Shown piece by piece: positions 15,715 to 23,007 of a DNA stretch of 64,000 nt; position 1 is the stretch's first letter, and each line of letters begins with the position of its first letter. This stretch comes from Kordia aestuariivivens (GTDB lineage Bacteria > Bacteroidota > Bacteroidia > Flavobacteriales > Flavobacteriaceae), in assembly GCF_014397005.1 (NCBI RefSeq), contig NZ_JACGWS010000013.1:62001-126000 (forward strand), in the 5' to 3' direction. Under the pieces are notes generated by a model, which saw only the letters and a list, made by a program, of their open reading frames with translations, searched no databases and was not told the DNA's origin. A program made the translations under genes and the position numbers.

Positions 15715-16455
15715 GTTTGGATACGCTCTTTGCATGTATTGCATATCAGCCAATATATAGCCCATGTGTTCTGTATGAATTCCAGATTTTCCTCCTTTTT
15801 GGAAGTATTTTGATGCTGGAACCGTAAGCGTTGCTTCTTGTAGTAATGCCGTTACTTTTTCGTAATACACATCTTTTAATACTGAAACATCCACACCAAT
15901 TCCTTCTTCTGCCATGATTTTTGCATCTTCCGTCACTTCAAATAGTTCGTTGGTATATGTCCAAAGTCCATCAATAGCATTTTGCATTTTTTCATGACTA
16001 ATCTCAGTTCCATCGCCCAAACGCTTTACCCAATCGCCAGTGAAACGCACATGATACGATACTTCTTTGATAGATTTTTTTGCAATCGCGCTTAGCGTCA
16101 TATCTTGACTGAATTGTAATTTTTCGAGCAGCAATAAGTGATATACATCAAATAGATATTGTCTTGCAATTGTATATGCAAAGTCACGATTTGGTTGTTC
16201 TACTAAGAGTACATTTTTATATTCACGTTCTATACGTAAGAACGCGATATCGTCTTCTGTTTTGTCTTCACCTTTTAGTTCGGCTGCATATTGAAAATAC
16301 CCACGTGTTTGCCCAAATAAGTCTAAAGAAATGTTTGTACACGCAATATCAGTTTCCAAGTTTGGTCCGTGACCGCACAGTTCTCCCAATCGCTGACCTG
16401 CTATTAAGCAGTTGTCTGCCAATTCGAGTATGTAGTTGTATAGGTTTGTTTTCAT
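15703..16455 (-). CDS. paaC: Phenylacetyl-CoA epoxidase structural subunit PaaC
   Basis: About 250 aa, ferritin-like and all-helical, starting at ATG 16455 with a GGGA motif 8 nt upstream; ATG 16461 is possible. PaaC is the inactive partner of PaaA in the di-iron epoxidase heterodimer. Typical stretches are LADNCLIAGQRLGELCGHGP and YHVRFTGDWVKRLGDGTEIS. It lacks the full set of iron ligands, as expected. Its 3' end forms one arm of a perfect hairpin, and a palindrome lies directly upstream of its start. Confidence 0.93.
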   Translation of the reverse strand: MKTNLYNYILELADNCLIAGQRLGELCGHGPNLETDIACTNISLDLFGQTRGYFQYAAELKGEDKTEDDIAFLRIEREYKNVLLVEQPNRDFAYTIARQYLFDVYHLLLLEKLQFSQDMTLSAIAKKSIKEVSYHVRFTGDWVKRLGDGTEISHEKMQNAIDGLWTYTNELFEVTEDAKIMAEEGIGVDVSVLKDVYYEKVTALLQEATLTVPASKYFQKGGKSGIHTEHMGYILADMQYMQRAYPNMKW

Positions 16456-16461
16456 AATCAT

Positions 16462-16644
16462 TTCCCGTGAAAACGGGGGTTTTTTAATGATAGCTTACTG
16501 TTTTTTGAATTCCTGCTCACTTCGACTCCGCTCAGTGAACATGTTTAGATTCCTGCCTTCACTTCAACTTCGTTCAGTGCAAGCGCAGGAATGACAAAAC
16601 TTGCATTAGTGAGATTCCCGCCTACGCGGGAATGATGCTTTGCA
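16462..16644. repeat. Cluster of palindromic repeats between paaB and paaC
   Basis: The 183-bp gap holds at least four palindromes: TTCCCGT-GAAA-ACGGG right at the paaC start (about 16462-16477), TCACTTCGACTCCGCTCAGTGA (about 16517-16538), an ATTCCTGC...GCAGGAAT element with a further CACTTCAACTTCGTTCAGTG insertion (about 16551-16595), and ATTCCCGCCTACGCGGGAAT (about 16614-16633). No gene was seen. Confidence 0.75.
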
Positions 16645-16929
16645 TCACATATGCTTTATTTCATCCGGCAACGTATAAAACGTTGGATGACGATATACTT
16701 TGTCGTGTGCTGGTTCAAATAATTCTCCATTGTTTTCAGGATTTGAAGCTGTGATATCTTTCGATTCTACAACCCAAATACTTACACCTTCGCTTCTACG
16801 CGTATACACATCTCTTGCATTTTCTAGTGCCATTTCTGCATCAGCAGCATGCAAACTTCCAAAGTGTCTGTGTTCTAATCCGTTTTTACTTCTGACGAAT
16901 ATTTCCCAAAGTGGCCAATTTTTTTCCAT
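16645..16929 (-). CDS. paaB: Phenylacetyl-CoA epoxidase subunit PaaB
   Basis: A 94-aa protein. I start at ATG 16929, giving MEKNWPLWEIFVRSKNGLEH, the standard PaaB N-terminus; a longer open frame to 17022 has no family support. The motif HRHFGSLHAADAEMALENAR is diagnostic. PaaB bridges PaaAC heterodimers in the epoxidase. A CCCAC-GAAA-GTGGG hairpin lies 9 nt upstream of the start. Order paaA-paaB-paaC matches other paa operons. Confidence 0.95.
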   Translation of the reverse strand: MEKNWPLWEIFVRSKNGLEHRHFGSLHAADAEMALENARDVYTRRSEGVSIWVVESKDITASNPENNGELFEPAHDKVYRHPTFYTLPDEIKHM

Positions 16930-16937
16930 ATTTATTG

Positions 16938-17016
16938 CCCACGAAAGTGGGTAACTTTTAGTTATTATTACAATGTTTGTAGACTTATTGCATCTCGACT
17001 GCGCTCGATGTGACAA
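16938..17016. repeat. Two palindromes between paaA and paaB
   Basis: CCCAC-GAAA-GTGGG is at 16938-16951. The TCGA-type element (CATCTCGA...TCGATG, then TGACA) is at 16991-17016. The latter is the intergenic counterpart of the copies inside paaH and the methyltransferase at 62168-63139. Confidence 0.8.
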
Positions 17017-17027
17017 AGCCAATACTA

Positions 17028-17984
17028 TTAAACAGCTTTACTGATTTTTCTTACTTTTTTCTTTTCTGCGTAACTCATGGCTGCATCACGAACCCAAGTT
17101 CCTTCTTCCCAAGCACCAACACGTGCATTCATACGTTCTTTGTTGCATGGACCGTGCCCTTTGACTACTTGCCAAAATTCATCCCAATCGATTTCTCCAA
17201 AGTCGTAATGACCAGTTTCTTCATTCCATTTTAAGTCTGGATCTGGGATTGTTAATCCTAAGATATCTGCTTGTGGAACTGTTTGATCAATGAATTGCTG
17301 ACGTAATTCGTCGTTTGTTTTACGTTTTAGTTTCCACTTCATCGATTGTTCTGTGTGCACAGATTCTGCATCTGTTGGCCCTAACATCATTAATGATGGC
17401 CACCACCAACGATTGAGTGCATCTTGCGCCATTTCTTTTTGTTCTGGTGCTCCGTTACAGAGTTTCATCATGATTTCGAATCCTTGACGTTGGTGAAAGC
17501 TTTCTTCTTTACATACACGAATCATTGCGCGTGCATACGGTCCGTACGAAGTGTTGCATAATGGCACTTGATTGATAATTGCTGCACCATCTACTAACCA
17601 ACCAACTGCGCCCATGTCTGCCCAACTTACCGTTGGATAGTTGAAAATGCTTGAGTATTTAGCTTTTCCAGAGTGTAATTGTTCGTATAATTCTTCGCGA
17701 GAGATTCCTAAAGTTTCACATGCGCTGTATAGGTACAAACCATGTCCGGCTTCATCTTGCACTTTGGCTAACAATGCAACTTTTCTACGGAGTGAAGGTG
17801 CTCTGGTAATCCAGTTTCCTTCAGGTAGCATTCCTACGATTTCAGAATGTGCATGTTGCGATATTTGCCTGATGTGTGTTTTTCTATATTTTTCGGGCAT
17901 CCAATCTTTTGGCTCAATTTTTTCGTCATTGGCGATTCGTTGCTCAAAGATTTCTTCCAAGTTTTTTAATTGTGCTTCACTCAT
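17028..17984 (-). CDS. paaA: Phenylacetyl-CoA epoxidase catalytic subunit PaaA
   Basis: A 318-aa ferritin-like di-iron oxygenase subunit. Iron ligands are visible in [16 protein letters not shown] (ExxH) and in [16 protein letters not shown] (second ExxH). It inserts one oxygen atom of O2 into the ring of phenylacetyl-CoA to form the 1,2-epoxide, with electrons from PaaE. Length matches the family. It is the second gene of the cluster, after paaE, with a structured element between them. Confidence 0.96.
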   Translation of the reverse strand: MSEAQLKNLEEIFEQRIANDEKIEPKDWMPEKYRKTHIRQISQHAHSEIVGMLPEGNWITRAPSLRRKVALLAKVQDEAGHGLYLYSACETLGISREELYEQLHSGKAKYSSIFNYPTVSWADMGAVGWLVDGAAIINQVPLCNTSYGPYARAMIRVCKEESFHQRQGFEIMMKLCNGAPEQKEMAQDALNRWWWPSLMMLGPTDAESVHTEQSMKWKLKRKTNDELRQQFIDQTVPQADILGLTIPDPDLKWNEETGHYDFGEIDWDEFWQVVKGHGPCNKERMNARVGAWEEGTWVRDAAMSYAEKKKVRKISKAV

Positions 17985-18075
17985 GATTATGAATTTTAAA
18001 TTAAAAATGCTAAATGTAAATTTTGATAGTTTTCATTTAGACTTTGTTGTTTTTTTCTTTTTCTTTTTTAGTTTC

Positions 18076-18171
18076 CCATTTTCATGGGAAGTTCCGCGTT
18101 AGGGATTGAGGTTTTGTTGAAGCTCCTCGTAGAGAGCGACTACCGAAAGCCCGACCCAAAGGGAAACGCCC
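18076..18171 (-). ncRNA. Conserved structured 3'-flank element, copy C, with adjacent palindrome
   Basis: The element proper is 18096-18171, with plus-strand ends GCGTTAGGGATTGAGG and GGGAAACGCCC and the internal stem GCTCCTCGTAGAGAGC. It starts 11 nt after the paaE stop on the minus strand. A palindrome TTCCCATTTTCATGGGAA (about 18074-18091) adjoins it. Copies A and B lie after ilvE and paaJ at the same distance from the stop codon. Confidence 0.6.
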
Positions 18172-18182
18172 AAATTATTTTT

Positions 18183-19256
18183 CTATACATCAAAGTCAAC
18201 AATGACTTTTTCTGTGGTTGGAACGGATTGACATGATAATACTAATCCGCTAGCAACTTCGTGATCTGATAGTGCATAGTTGATTTTCATTTCCACGGAA
18301 CCTTCTACAACTCTACATTTGCACGTGCTACAAACGCCTCCTTTGCAGGCAAACGGCAAATCGGCTCCAGCGGCAAGTGCACCATCGAGAATGTTGTCAT
18401 ATTCGTCTTCCATAATGAAGTGAAATTCTTTTCCACCATCCATAATGGTTACATCGGTTCCTTCTACTTTTTTTTCTAGTATTTCTGCGATGTGTGCATT
18501 GGAAGCTTTTTTGTCTCCTGAAAAGAATAGTTCGTAATGAATGTTTTCTTTTGGCAATCCGGCAGCTTCGAGTTCATCTCTGATCAAAAAGATCATTTCT
18601 TCAGGTCCACAAATGAAACAATCGGCAGTATCATTGATATCAATGAACGTTTTTGTGAGTGTTTGAATTTTTTCTGTGGTAAATCGTCCGTTTAAAAATT
18701 CAATATCTCGTTGTTCTTTTGTTAAGAAATAGAACACATTAAAACGCTGTAAGTATTTGTTTTTCAGTTGCTCTATCTCTTCTTTAAAGATAATAGATTT
18801 TACCGTGCGATTCAAGTAGAACAACTTAAAAGTGCTGTTTGGCTCTAATGCTAAGTGTGTTTTTATGATGGATAGCATTGGTGTGATTCCACTTCCAGCG
18901 GCAAATGCAATGTAATTTTTGTGTGCGTTTGGATCAACTTCCACATAAAAGTTACCTGCTGGTGCCATTAGTTGAAGTGTATCTCCAGCTTTTAGTTCTG
19001 TGTTTGCGTATGTTGAAAATACGCCTCCAGGAATTTGCTTTACCGCAACTTTCCATTGCTTGTCTACTGGACTTGAGCATAACGAATACGATCGGCGAAC
19101 ATCTTCGCCATTAATCATTTTTCGCAAGGTTAGGTATTGTCCTTGAATATAGTTGAATTCTTCCTGAAGATTTTCAGGAATATCGAATGTGATTACAGTA
19201 CAATCTGAAGTGTCTTTGTATACTTCAGCAACTTCAATTTCATGAAACTTTGCCAT
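18183..19256 (-). CDS. paaE: Phenylacetyl-CoA epoxidase reductase PaaE
   Basis: A 357-aa flavodoxin-reductase type protein. An N-terminal FAD domain has RRSYSLCSSP, the NAD(P) domain has FAAGSGITPMLSI, and a C-terminal plant-type [2Fe-2S] domain has CKGGVCSTCKCRVVEG plus a fourth Cys in VLSCQSVP. It passes electrons from NADPH to the PaaA di-iron site. Here it is the first gene of the paa transcription unit, directly downstream of a promoter that overlaps a 22-bp palindrome. Confidence 0.95.
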   Translation of the reverse strand: MAKFHEIEVAEVYKDTSDCTVITFDIPENLQEEFNYIQGQYLTLRKMINGEDVRRSYSLCSSPVDKQWKVAVKQIPGGVFSTYANTELKAGDTLQLMAPAGNFYVEVDPNAHKNYIAFAAGSGITPMLSIIKTHLALEPNSTFKLFYLNRTVKSIIFKEEIEQLKNKYLQRFNVFYFLTKEQRDIEFLNGRFTTEKIQTLTKTFIDINDTADCFICGPEEMIFLIRDELEAAGLPKENIHYELFFSGDKKASNAHIAEILEKKVEGTDVTIMDGGKEFHFIMEDEYDNILDGALAAGADLPFACKGGVCSTCKCRVVEGSVEMKINYALSDHEVASGLVLSCQSVPTTEKVIVDFDV

Positions 19257-19278
19257 GCAGTTTTTTTAGTTCTTTTTA

Positions 19279-19309
19279 CAAAACTAACAATTGTTAGTTT
19301 TACTTGCAA
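19279..19309 (-). promoter_or_regulatory. paa promoter with overlapping 22-bp palindromic operator
   Basis: On the minus strand, TTG (19309-19307) is followed after 20 nt by TAGTTTTG (19286-19279), a perfect match to the Bacteroidota -7 consensus TAnnTTTG. A perfect 22-bp palindrome (19280-19301, core AACTAACAATTGTTAGTT) covers the spacer and the -7 box, 24 nt upstream of paaE. A protein bound there would block transcription. The TetR protein at 19703-20278 is the obvious candidate; that link is inference. Confidence 0.8.
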
Positions 19310-19353
19310 CTAAAGTTATGTTAAATATTATGGTTCAATTATTTACCAAAGAA

Positions 19354-19378
19354 AAAGAGCGCTTTAGAGGCGCTCTTT
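19354..19378 (-). terminator. Rho-independent terminator after the lanthipeptide-like gene
   Basis: A 9-bp stem AAAGAGCGC/GCGCTCTTT with a 7-nt loop, flanked by A and T runs, lies 24 nt downstream of the 19402-19581 gene on the minus strand. It separates that gene from the paaE promoter. Confidence 0.85.
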
Positions 19379-19401
19379 TATGTTTACAATTACTTACAAG
19401 A

Positions 19402-19581
19402 TTAGCATGTTCGATCACAGCTTTGCTCTTGGCAGGTTTGTTCTCCACATGTTAAGCATGTTTCTTCTTGGATACAAGAATTACTTCCTGGCGGTACTGG
19501 CGGTCCGCCTGCGACAATAGTTGTAAGATTTGAGATTACATTTTTTTTTAATCTTAAATGATTCGTAGGTTTTGTTTTCAT
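19402..19581 (-). CDS. Class I lanthipeptide-like precursor peptide (6 Cys)
   Basis: A 59-aa peptide from ATG 19581. The leader MKTKPTNHLRLKKNVISNL matches the K-K-x-I-S-N-L motif of flavobacterial class I lanthipeptide leaders. A GG at residues 25-26 may be the cleavage site. The core is PPVPPGSNS followed by a cysteine-rich tail (Cys36, 42, 45, 50, 55, 59) with Thr and Ser that could be dehydrated. No LanB, LanC or transporter gene is in the window. It has its own terminator and lies between tetR and the paa promoter. Confidence 0.75.
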   Translation of the reverse strand: MKTKPTNHLRLKKNVISNLTTIVAGGPPVPPGSNSCIQEETCLTCGEQTCQEQSCDRTC

Positions 19582-19702
19582 TATGGTAGGTTTAAAAGTT
19601 CTATACACATAAAGATATGTATGATTATCTGTTTTAGTGAAAGGTTTTACATTAGAACTTTTAGTGTGTAAGTACTTGAAAGGTTATATTTATTCTTGTA
19701 TA

Positions 19703-20278
19703 TTAGAGAGCTACACCTGTAAGCAATACTTTGCTCAATTTACCTAATAAATCTTCTTTTAGAATGTCTTCTCTTTTAGGAATCCACAGATATAATGAAC
19801 GCAAGGTAGAAAGAATAGAGAATAAGATGATTTCAGGATCTACTGTTTTGAGTTCTCTGCTTTCAATACCTTGTTTTAGAATTTGACGAAAACTTTCTTC
19901 GTAGTTTCTTCGTAATGTTAGGTAATATTCTATTTGTTCTTCTAGGTGCATCCAATCATTATTCATGGTTGCCATTCGTGAAGGGTTTTCCATAGTAATT
20001 TGCACATGAAGCGCAATGATGCGTTCTAGTTTTTCGATACTTGATATTTCGGCGGCAACTATTTGAGCCATTCCTTGTGTAAATTGTTCGCCAATGGTGA
20101 TAATGATATCTGAAAGTATTTCTTGTTTTGACTGAATGTGATTGTATAAACTGGCTGCTTTGATTCCCATAGCTTTTGCTATGTCACGCATCGTCACCGC
20201 ACTGTATCCTTTTTGCTTGAAAAGCATTTCGGCAGTACGTACAATTTCTTCTTTTCGAGTTTCGTTTTTTTGTGTCAT
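19703..20278 (-). CDS. TetR/AcrR family transcriptional regulator (PaaR candidate)
   Basis: A 191-aa regulator with an N-terminal TetR helix-turn-helix (AEMLFKQKGYSAVTMRDIAK, then MGIKAASLYNHIQSKQEIL) and a helical ligand-binding C-terminal domain. It is upstream of the paa genes on the same strand and the palindrome at 19280-19301 has the size expected of a TetR operator. Phenylacetyl-CoA-responsive TetR repressors (PaaR) control paa genes in other bacteria, so the same role here is likely but not proven. Confidence 0.85.
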   Translation of the reverse strand: MTQKNETRKEEIVRTAEMLFKQKGYSAVTMRDIAKAMGIKAASLYNHIQSKQEILSDIIITIGEQFTQGMAQIVAAEISSIEKLERIIALHVQITMENPSRMATMNNDWMHLEEQIEYYLTLRRNYEESFRQILKQGIESRELKTVDPEIILFSILSTLRSLYLWIPKREDILKEDLLGKLSKVLLTGVAL

Positions 20279-20309
20279 GATGTTGCCCTAATCAGTTTGT
20301 GAATATACA

Positions 20310-20375
20310 TATTTTATAAAATACGTTGAATATTTGCTTTTTATTGCTTGAATATTTTAGGTTTTAATAGCTTTG
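20310..20375 (+). promoter_or_regulatory. Promoter candidate of the aromatic amino acid hydroxylase gene
   Basis: TAGCTTTG (20368-20375) matches TAnnTTTG and lies 14 nt before the ATG at 20390; TTG words occur 17 and 21 nt upstream of it. A perfect AT-only palindrome TATTTTATAAAATA (20310-20323) lies midway between the divergent tetR and hydroxylase genes and could be a regulator site. Confidence 0.45.
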
Positions 20376-20389
20376 TCAAAATTTGCCGC

Positions 20390-22129
20390 ATGAACCAGAA
20401 TATTGAAACGAATCCTTTGTTGGATAGACTTCCTCCGCATTTACAACAGTATATTAAACCGCAGAATTATGACGATTATACCGCCATTAATCAAGCAGTT
20501 TGGCGTTATGTGATGCGAAAGAGCGTTTCATATTTGGGTACAGTTGCACACGATTCGTATTTGGATGGTTTGCAAAAAACAGGAATTTCTATTGATGATA
20601 TTCCAAGTATGTACGGCATGAATCGGATTCTGAAAGAAATTGGTTGGGCTGCTGTTGCCGTAGACGGATTTATTCCGCCAAATGCGTTTATGGAGTTTCA
20701 AGCGTATAAAATATTGGTGATTGCGAGTGATATTAGACAGTTAGAACATATTACCTATACGCCAGCACCTGATATTATTCATGAAGCAGCTGGACATGCG
20801 CCAATTATTGCCAATCCTGATTATGCTGAATATTTAAGACGTTTTGGAGAAATTGGAGCGAAAGCCATTTTATCTGCGCATGATAATGATATGTATGAAG
20901 CAGTTCGTAAGCTTTCTATTGTGAAAGAAGCAGCTGGAAGTACAGCAACAGAAATTGAAGCCGCAGAAAATCGTGTAAACGAATTGCAAGCCAAAAAAGT
21001 AGATTTGTCTGAGATGGCAATGATTCGAAATTTACATTGGTGGACTGTAGAATATGGCTTGATTGGCAGTGTAGATACTCCAAAAATTTATGGCGCAGGG
21101 TTGCTTTCTTCTATTGGCGAAAGTAAATGGTGCATGACTGATGAAGTGAAAAAGATTCCATATTCCGTTGATGCCGCTTATCAAGAATTTGATATTACAA
21201 AACCGCAACCGCAATTGTATGTAACACCTGACTTCTCCTATTTAATGCAGGTTCTGGAAGAGTTTACCAATACCATGGCATTGCGAAAAGGTGGATTTAG
21301 AGGTTTGCGAAAGTTGATTGAATCTAAAAAGATTGGAACGATTGAACTGAGTACTGGTTTGCAAATTTCAGGAGTTTTTACAGAAATGATTACGAATGAA
21401 GATAATGAAGTTGTCTTTTTCAGAACCGAAGGACCAACCGCATTATCGAATCGTGAAAAAGAATTGATTGGTCATGGTGTATTGACACATCCGCATGGAT
21501 TTAGCTCACCTTTAGGAAAGTTGAAAGGAATCAATTTGGCGATTGAAGATATGAGTCCGAGAGACTTGAAAGCATATAATTTTTATGACGGCGAACGCAT
21601 TGCATTTGAATACGAAAGTGGTATTAAAGTAGAAGGTTTAAATGTTACTGGAATTCGAAATATCAATGGGAAATTGATTTTAATTCAGTTTACAGATTGT
21701 ACGGTTACGTACCAAGATAAAGTATTATTTAAACCCGAATATGGAACGTTTGATTTAGCTTTAGGGAAAGAAATTGTTTCTGCTTATGCTGGCGCAGCCG
21801 ATTACCGATCGTTTGATGCTACACATTTTAAGTCAGAAATAGTAACGGTAAAAGTTCCAACATCAAAAGCAGCTAAAGATTTAGATATTTTGTATGCAAA
21901 AGTGCGTGATTTTAGAACTGGAAAAAATACTGCAATTTCGCTTGAAACTATTTTTGAAACACTTTCCAACGAACACCCAAAAGATTGGTTATTGTTGGTT
22001 GAATTGTACGAACTGACAACTAAAAATACTTCGTTACAAACAAAGGTTTTAGAACGCTTACAAACGATTCAAACTACACGACCAGAAGTTGCGCAGTTGA
22101 TTGCTGATGGAATTGAGTTGGTTGTTTAG
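20390..22129 (+). CDS. Biopterin-dependent aromatic amino acid hydroxylase with long C-terminal extension
   Basis: A 579-aa protein from ATG 20390. The N-terminal half is the phenylalanine/tryptophan hydroxylase fold, with the iron ligands in PAPDIIHEAAGHAPIIANP (His131, His136 of HEAAGH) and GRFR-type neighbourhood YAEYLRRFGEIGAKA. It would hydroxylate Phe (or Trp) with tetrahydropterin and O2. Ordinary bacterial PhhA is about 260-300 aa. Here the C-terminal 250 or so residues (from about GTIELSTGLQISGVF) are extra, look beta-rich and are not something I can name. It is divergent from tetR-paa, so a joint role in phenylalanine/phenylacetate use is possible only. Confidence 0.88.
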   Translation: MNQNIETNPLLDRLPPHLQQYIKPQNYDDYTAINQAVWRYVMRKSVSYLGTVAHDSYLDGLQKTGISIDDIPSMYGMNRILKEIGWAAVAVDGFIPPNAFMEFQAYKILVIASDIRQLEHITYTPAPDIIHEAAGHAPIIANPDYAEYLRRFGEIGAKAILSAHDNDMYEAVRKLSIVKEAAGSTATEIEAAENRVNELQAKKVDLSEMAMIRNLHWWTVEYGLIGSVDTPKIYGAGLLSSIGESKWCMTDEVKKIPYSVDAAYQEFDITKPQPQLYVTPDFSYLMQVLEEFTNTMALRKGGFRGLRKLIESKKIGTIELSTGLQISGVFTEMITNEDNEVVFFRTEGPTALSNREKELIGHGVLTHPHGFSSPLGKLKGINLAIEDMSPRDLKAYNFYDGERIAFEYESGIKVEGLNVTGIRNINGKLILIQFTDCTVTYQDKVLFKPEYGTFDLALGKEIVSAYAGAADYRSFDATHFKSEIVTVKVPTSKAAKDLDILYAKVRDFRTGKNTAISLETIFETLSNEHPKDWLLLVELYELTTKNTSLQTKVLERLQTIQTTRPEVAQLIADGIELVV

Positions 22130-22130
22130 T

Positions 22131-22328
22131 TTAACTATTCAAAAAGTCTTTGAATTTTTTATTCGTCAATAATTTCCAAATTCCTAGTAAAACTGCCAAT
22201 CCTTCTGTAAAAGAACCTATAGTTAAAACTATTGCACCATACGGCCAATGTTGAATTTTGAATAAAGCGCCAATAATTGTAAAAAATACGCCTAAAAGGA
22301 ATAATGTAATGATGTGTTTTACTTTCAT
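22131..22328 (-). CDS. GldL-related small membrane protein
   Basis: A 65-aa protein with two predicted transmembrane helices (IITLFLLGVFFTIIGALF and VLTIGSFTEGLAVLLGIWKL) around the motif FKIQHWPYG. That motif and layout match the N-terminal membrane part of GldL, the inner-membrane motor protein of gliding/type IX secretion. The cytoplasmic region of GldL is missing, so this is a GldL-like fragment family, not GldL itself. It ends 2 bp after the convergent hydroxylase gene and follows a second small membrane protein. Confidence 0.7.
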   Translation of the reverse strand: MKVKHIITLFLLGVFFTIIGALFKIQHWPYGAIVLTIGSFTEGLAVLLGIWKLLTNKKFKDFLNS

Positions 22329-22330
22329 AA

Positions 22331-22567
22331 CTATTGATTTTTAGCTCGATCTTTTTTGTAGTCTATAAAATCTTTTATAATGATTAAAATATCTACGATC
22401 AAATATGTACTCGCGATTAAAACTATTGCTATTCCACTAGGGAGTTGTTTTCCACCATGAATTGAATCGTTGAAAATCTGATAATTTTGTATCATCTCAA
22501 TTCCAATGTATATTAGAAATACACAAAATGGGTATGCAATCAATCGTATAAAGAAGCTTTTTATCAT
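22331..22567 (-). CDS. Small membrane protein, unknown
   Basis: A 78-aa protein with two likely transmembrane helices (about residues 5-25 and 44-64) and a charged tail IKDFIDYKKDRAKNQ. It is 2 bp upstream of the GldL-like gene on the same strand, so the two are probably co-transcribed. No family was recognised. Confidence 0.6.
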   Translation of the reverse strand: MIKSFFIRLIAYPFCVFLIYIGIEMIQNYQIFNDSIHGGKQLPSGIAIVLIASTYLIVDILIIIKDFIDYKKDRAKNQ

Positions 22568-22618
22568 TTTAGAAGTACGTATGAATCATGAGTATGCTTT
22601 TCGAGGTAAAAGTTACAA

Positions 22619-22642
22619 AAAAGCGAGCCGAAGTTCGCTTTT
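22619..22642 (-). terminator. Terminator after lanthipeptide-like gene 22658-22840
   Basis: The stem AAGCGAGC/GTTCGCTT (one G-T pair) with loop CGAA, flanked by A and T runs, lies 16 nt past the stop codon. It is almost identical to the hairpin at 22933-22954, as if the two peptide genes were duplicated together with their terminators. Confidence 0.8.
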
Positions 22643-22657
22643 ACTATCATGCACTTT

Positions 22658-22840
22658 CTATAATGGACAACAATGTGTTGCTTCTACTTGCGAAATACAC
22701 GTTGCTTGGTTTGTATTTGCACATAATTCACAGTTGGATCTTCTTTCTGATTTTTCTGCTCGTAATGGTACACTTCCACCGAAAGCCAAATTAGAAATTG
22801 ATTTCTTGTTCAGATGTAAACTTTTAATACTTTTTTTCAT
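22658..22840 (-). CDS. Class I lanthipeptide-like precursor peptide (5 Cys)
   Basis: A 60-aa peptide from ATG 22840. Leader MKKSIKSLHLNKKSISNL has the full LNKKSISNL motif, followed by AFGG (a GG-type cleavage site at residues 21-22). The core has Cys37, 40, 48, 57 and 58 with several Ser/Thr (SERRSNCELCANTNQATC). A longer frame reaching to 22930 lacks leader character. It is 167 bp from a sister gene at 23008-23193. Modification enzymes are not in the window. Confidence 0.8.
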   Translation of the reverse strand: MKKSIKSLHLNKKSISNLAFGGSVPLRAEKSERRSNCELCANTNQATCISQVEATHCCPL

Positions 22841-22932
22841 GATATTTAATATTTGATGTTTCTTAAAAGTAGACATCATTATATCATCAAAAAAATATAA
22901 CCTATCGAAATTTATGAATAACGAGTACAAAA

Positions 22933-22954
22933 AAAGCGAACCGGAGTTCGCTTA
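22933..22954 (-). terminator. Terminator after lanthipeptide-like gene 23008-23193
   Basis: A perfect 8-bp stem AAGCGAAC/GTTCGCTT with loop CGGA, 54 nt beyond the stop codon, flanked by A and T runs. Confidence 0.8.
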
Positions 22955-23007
22955 GTTTTCTATGGTATTACATTTCTTGTCCATCTAGTTTCAATATTGC
23001 ATAATTA

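Noticed and set aside
16930-17022. 31-residue N-terminal extension of PaaB
   Set aside because: Translates a palindrome-rich intergenic region; PaaB proteins begin at the MEKNWPLWEIF Met.
5837-19256. Horizontal island made of the paa cluster
   Set aside because: No integrase, tRNA or attachment-site signs; base composition looks like the surroundings by eye.
22506-22856. Plus-strand frames opposite the lanthipeptide-like gene
   Set aside because: They run antisense through a gene with a recognisable leader, through its terminator, and have no start context.
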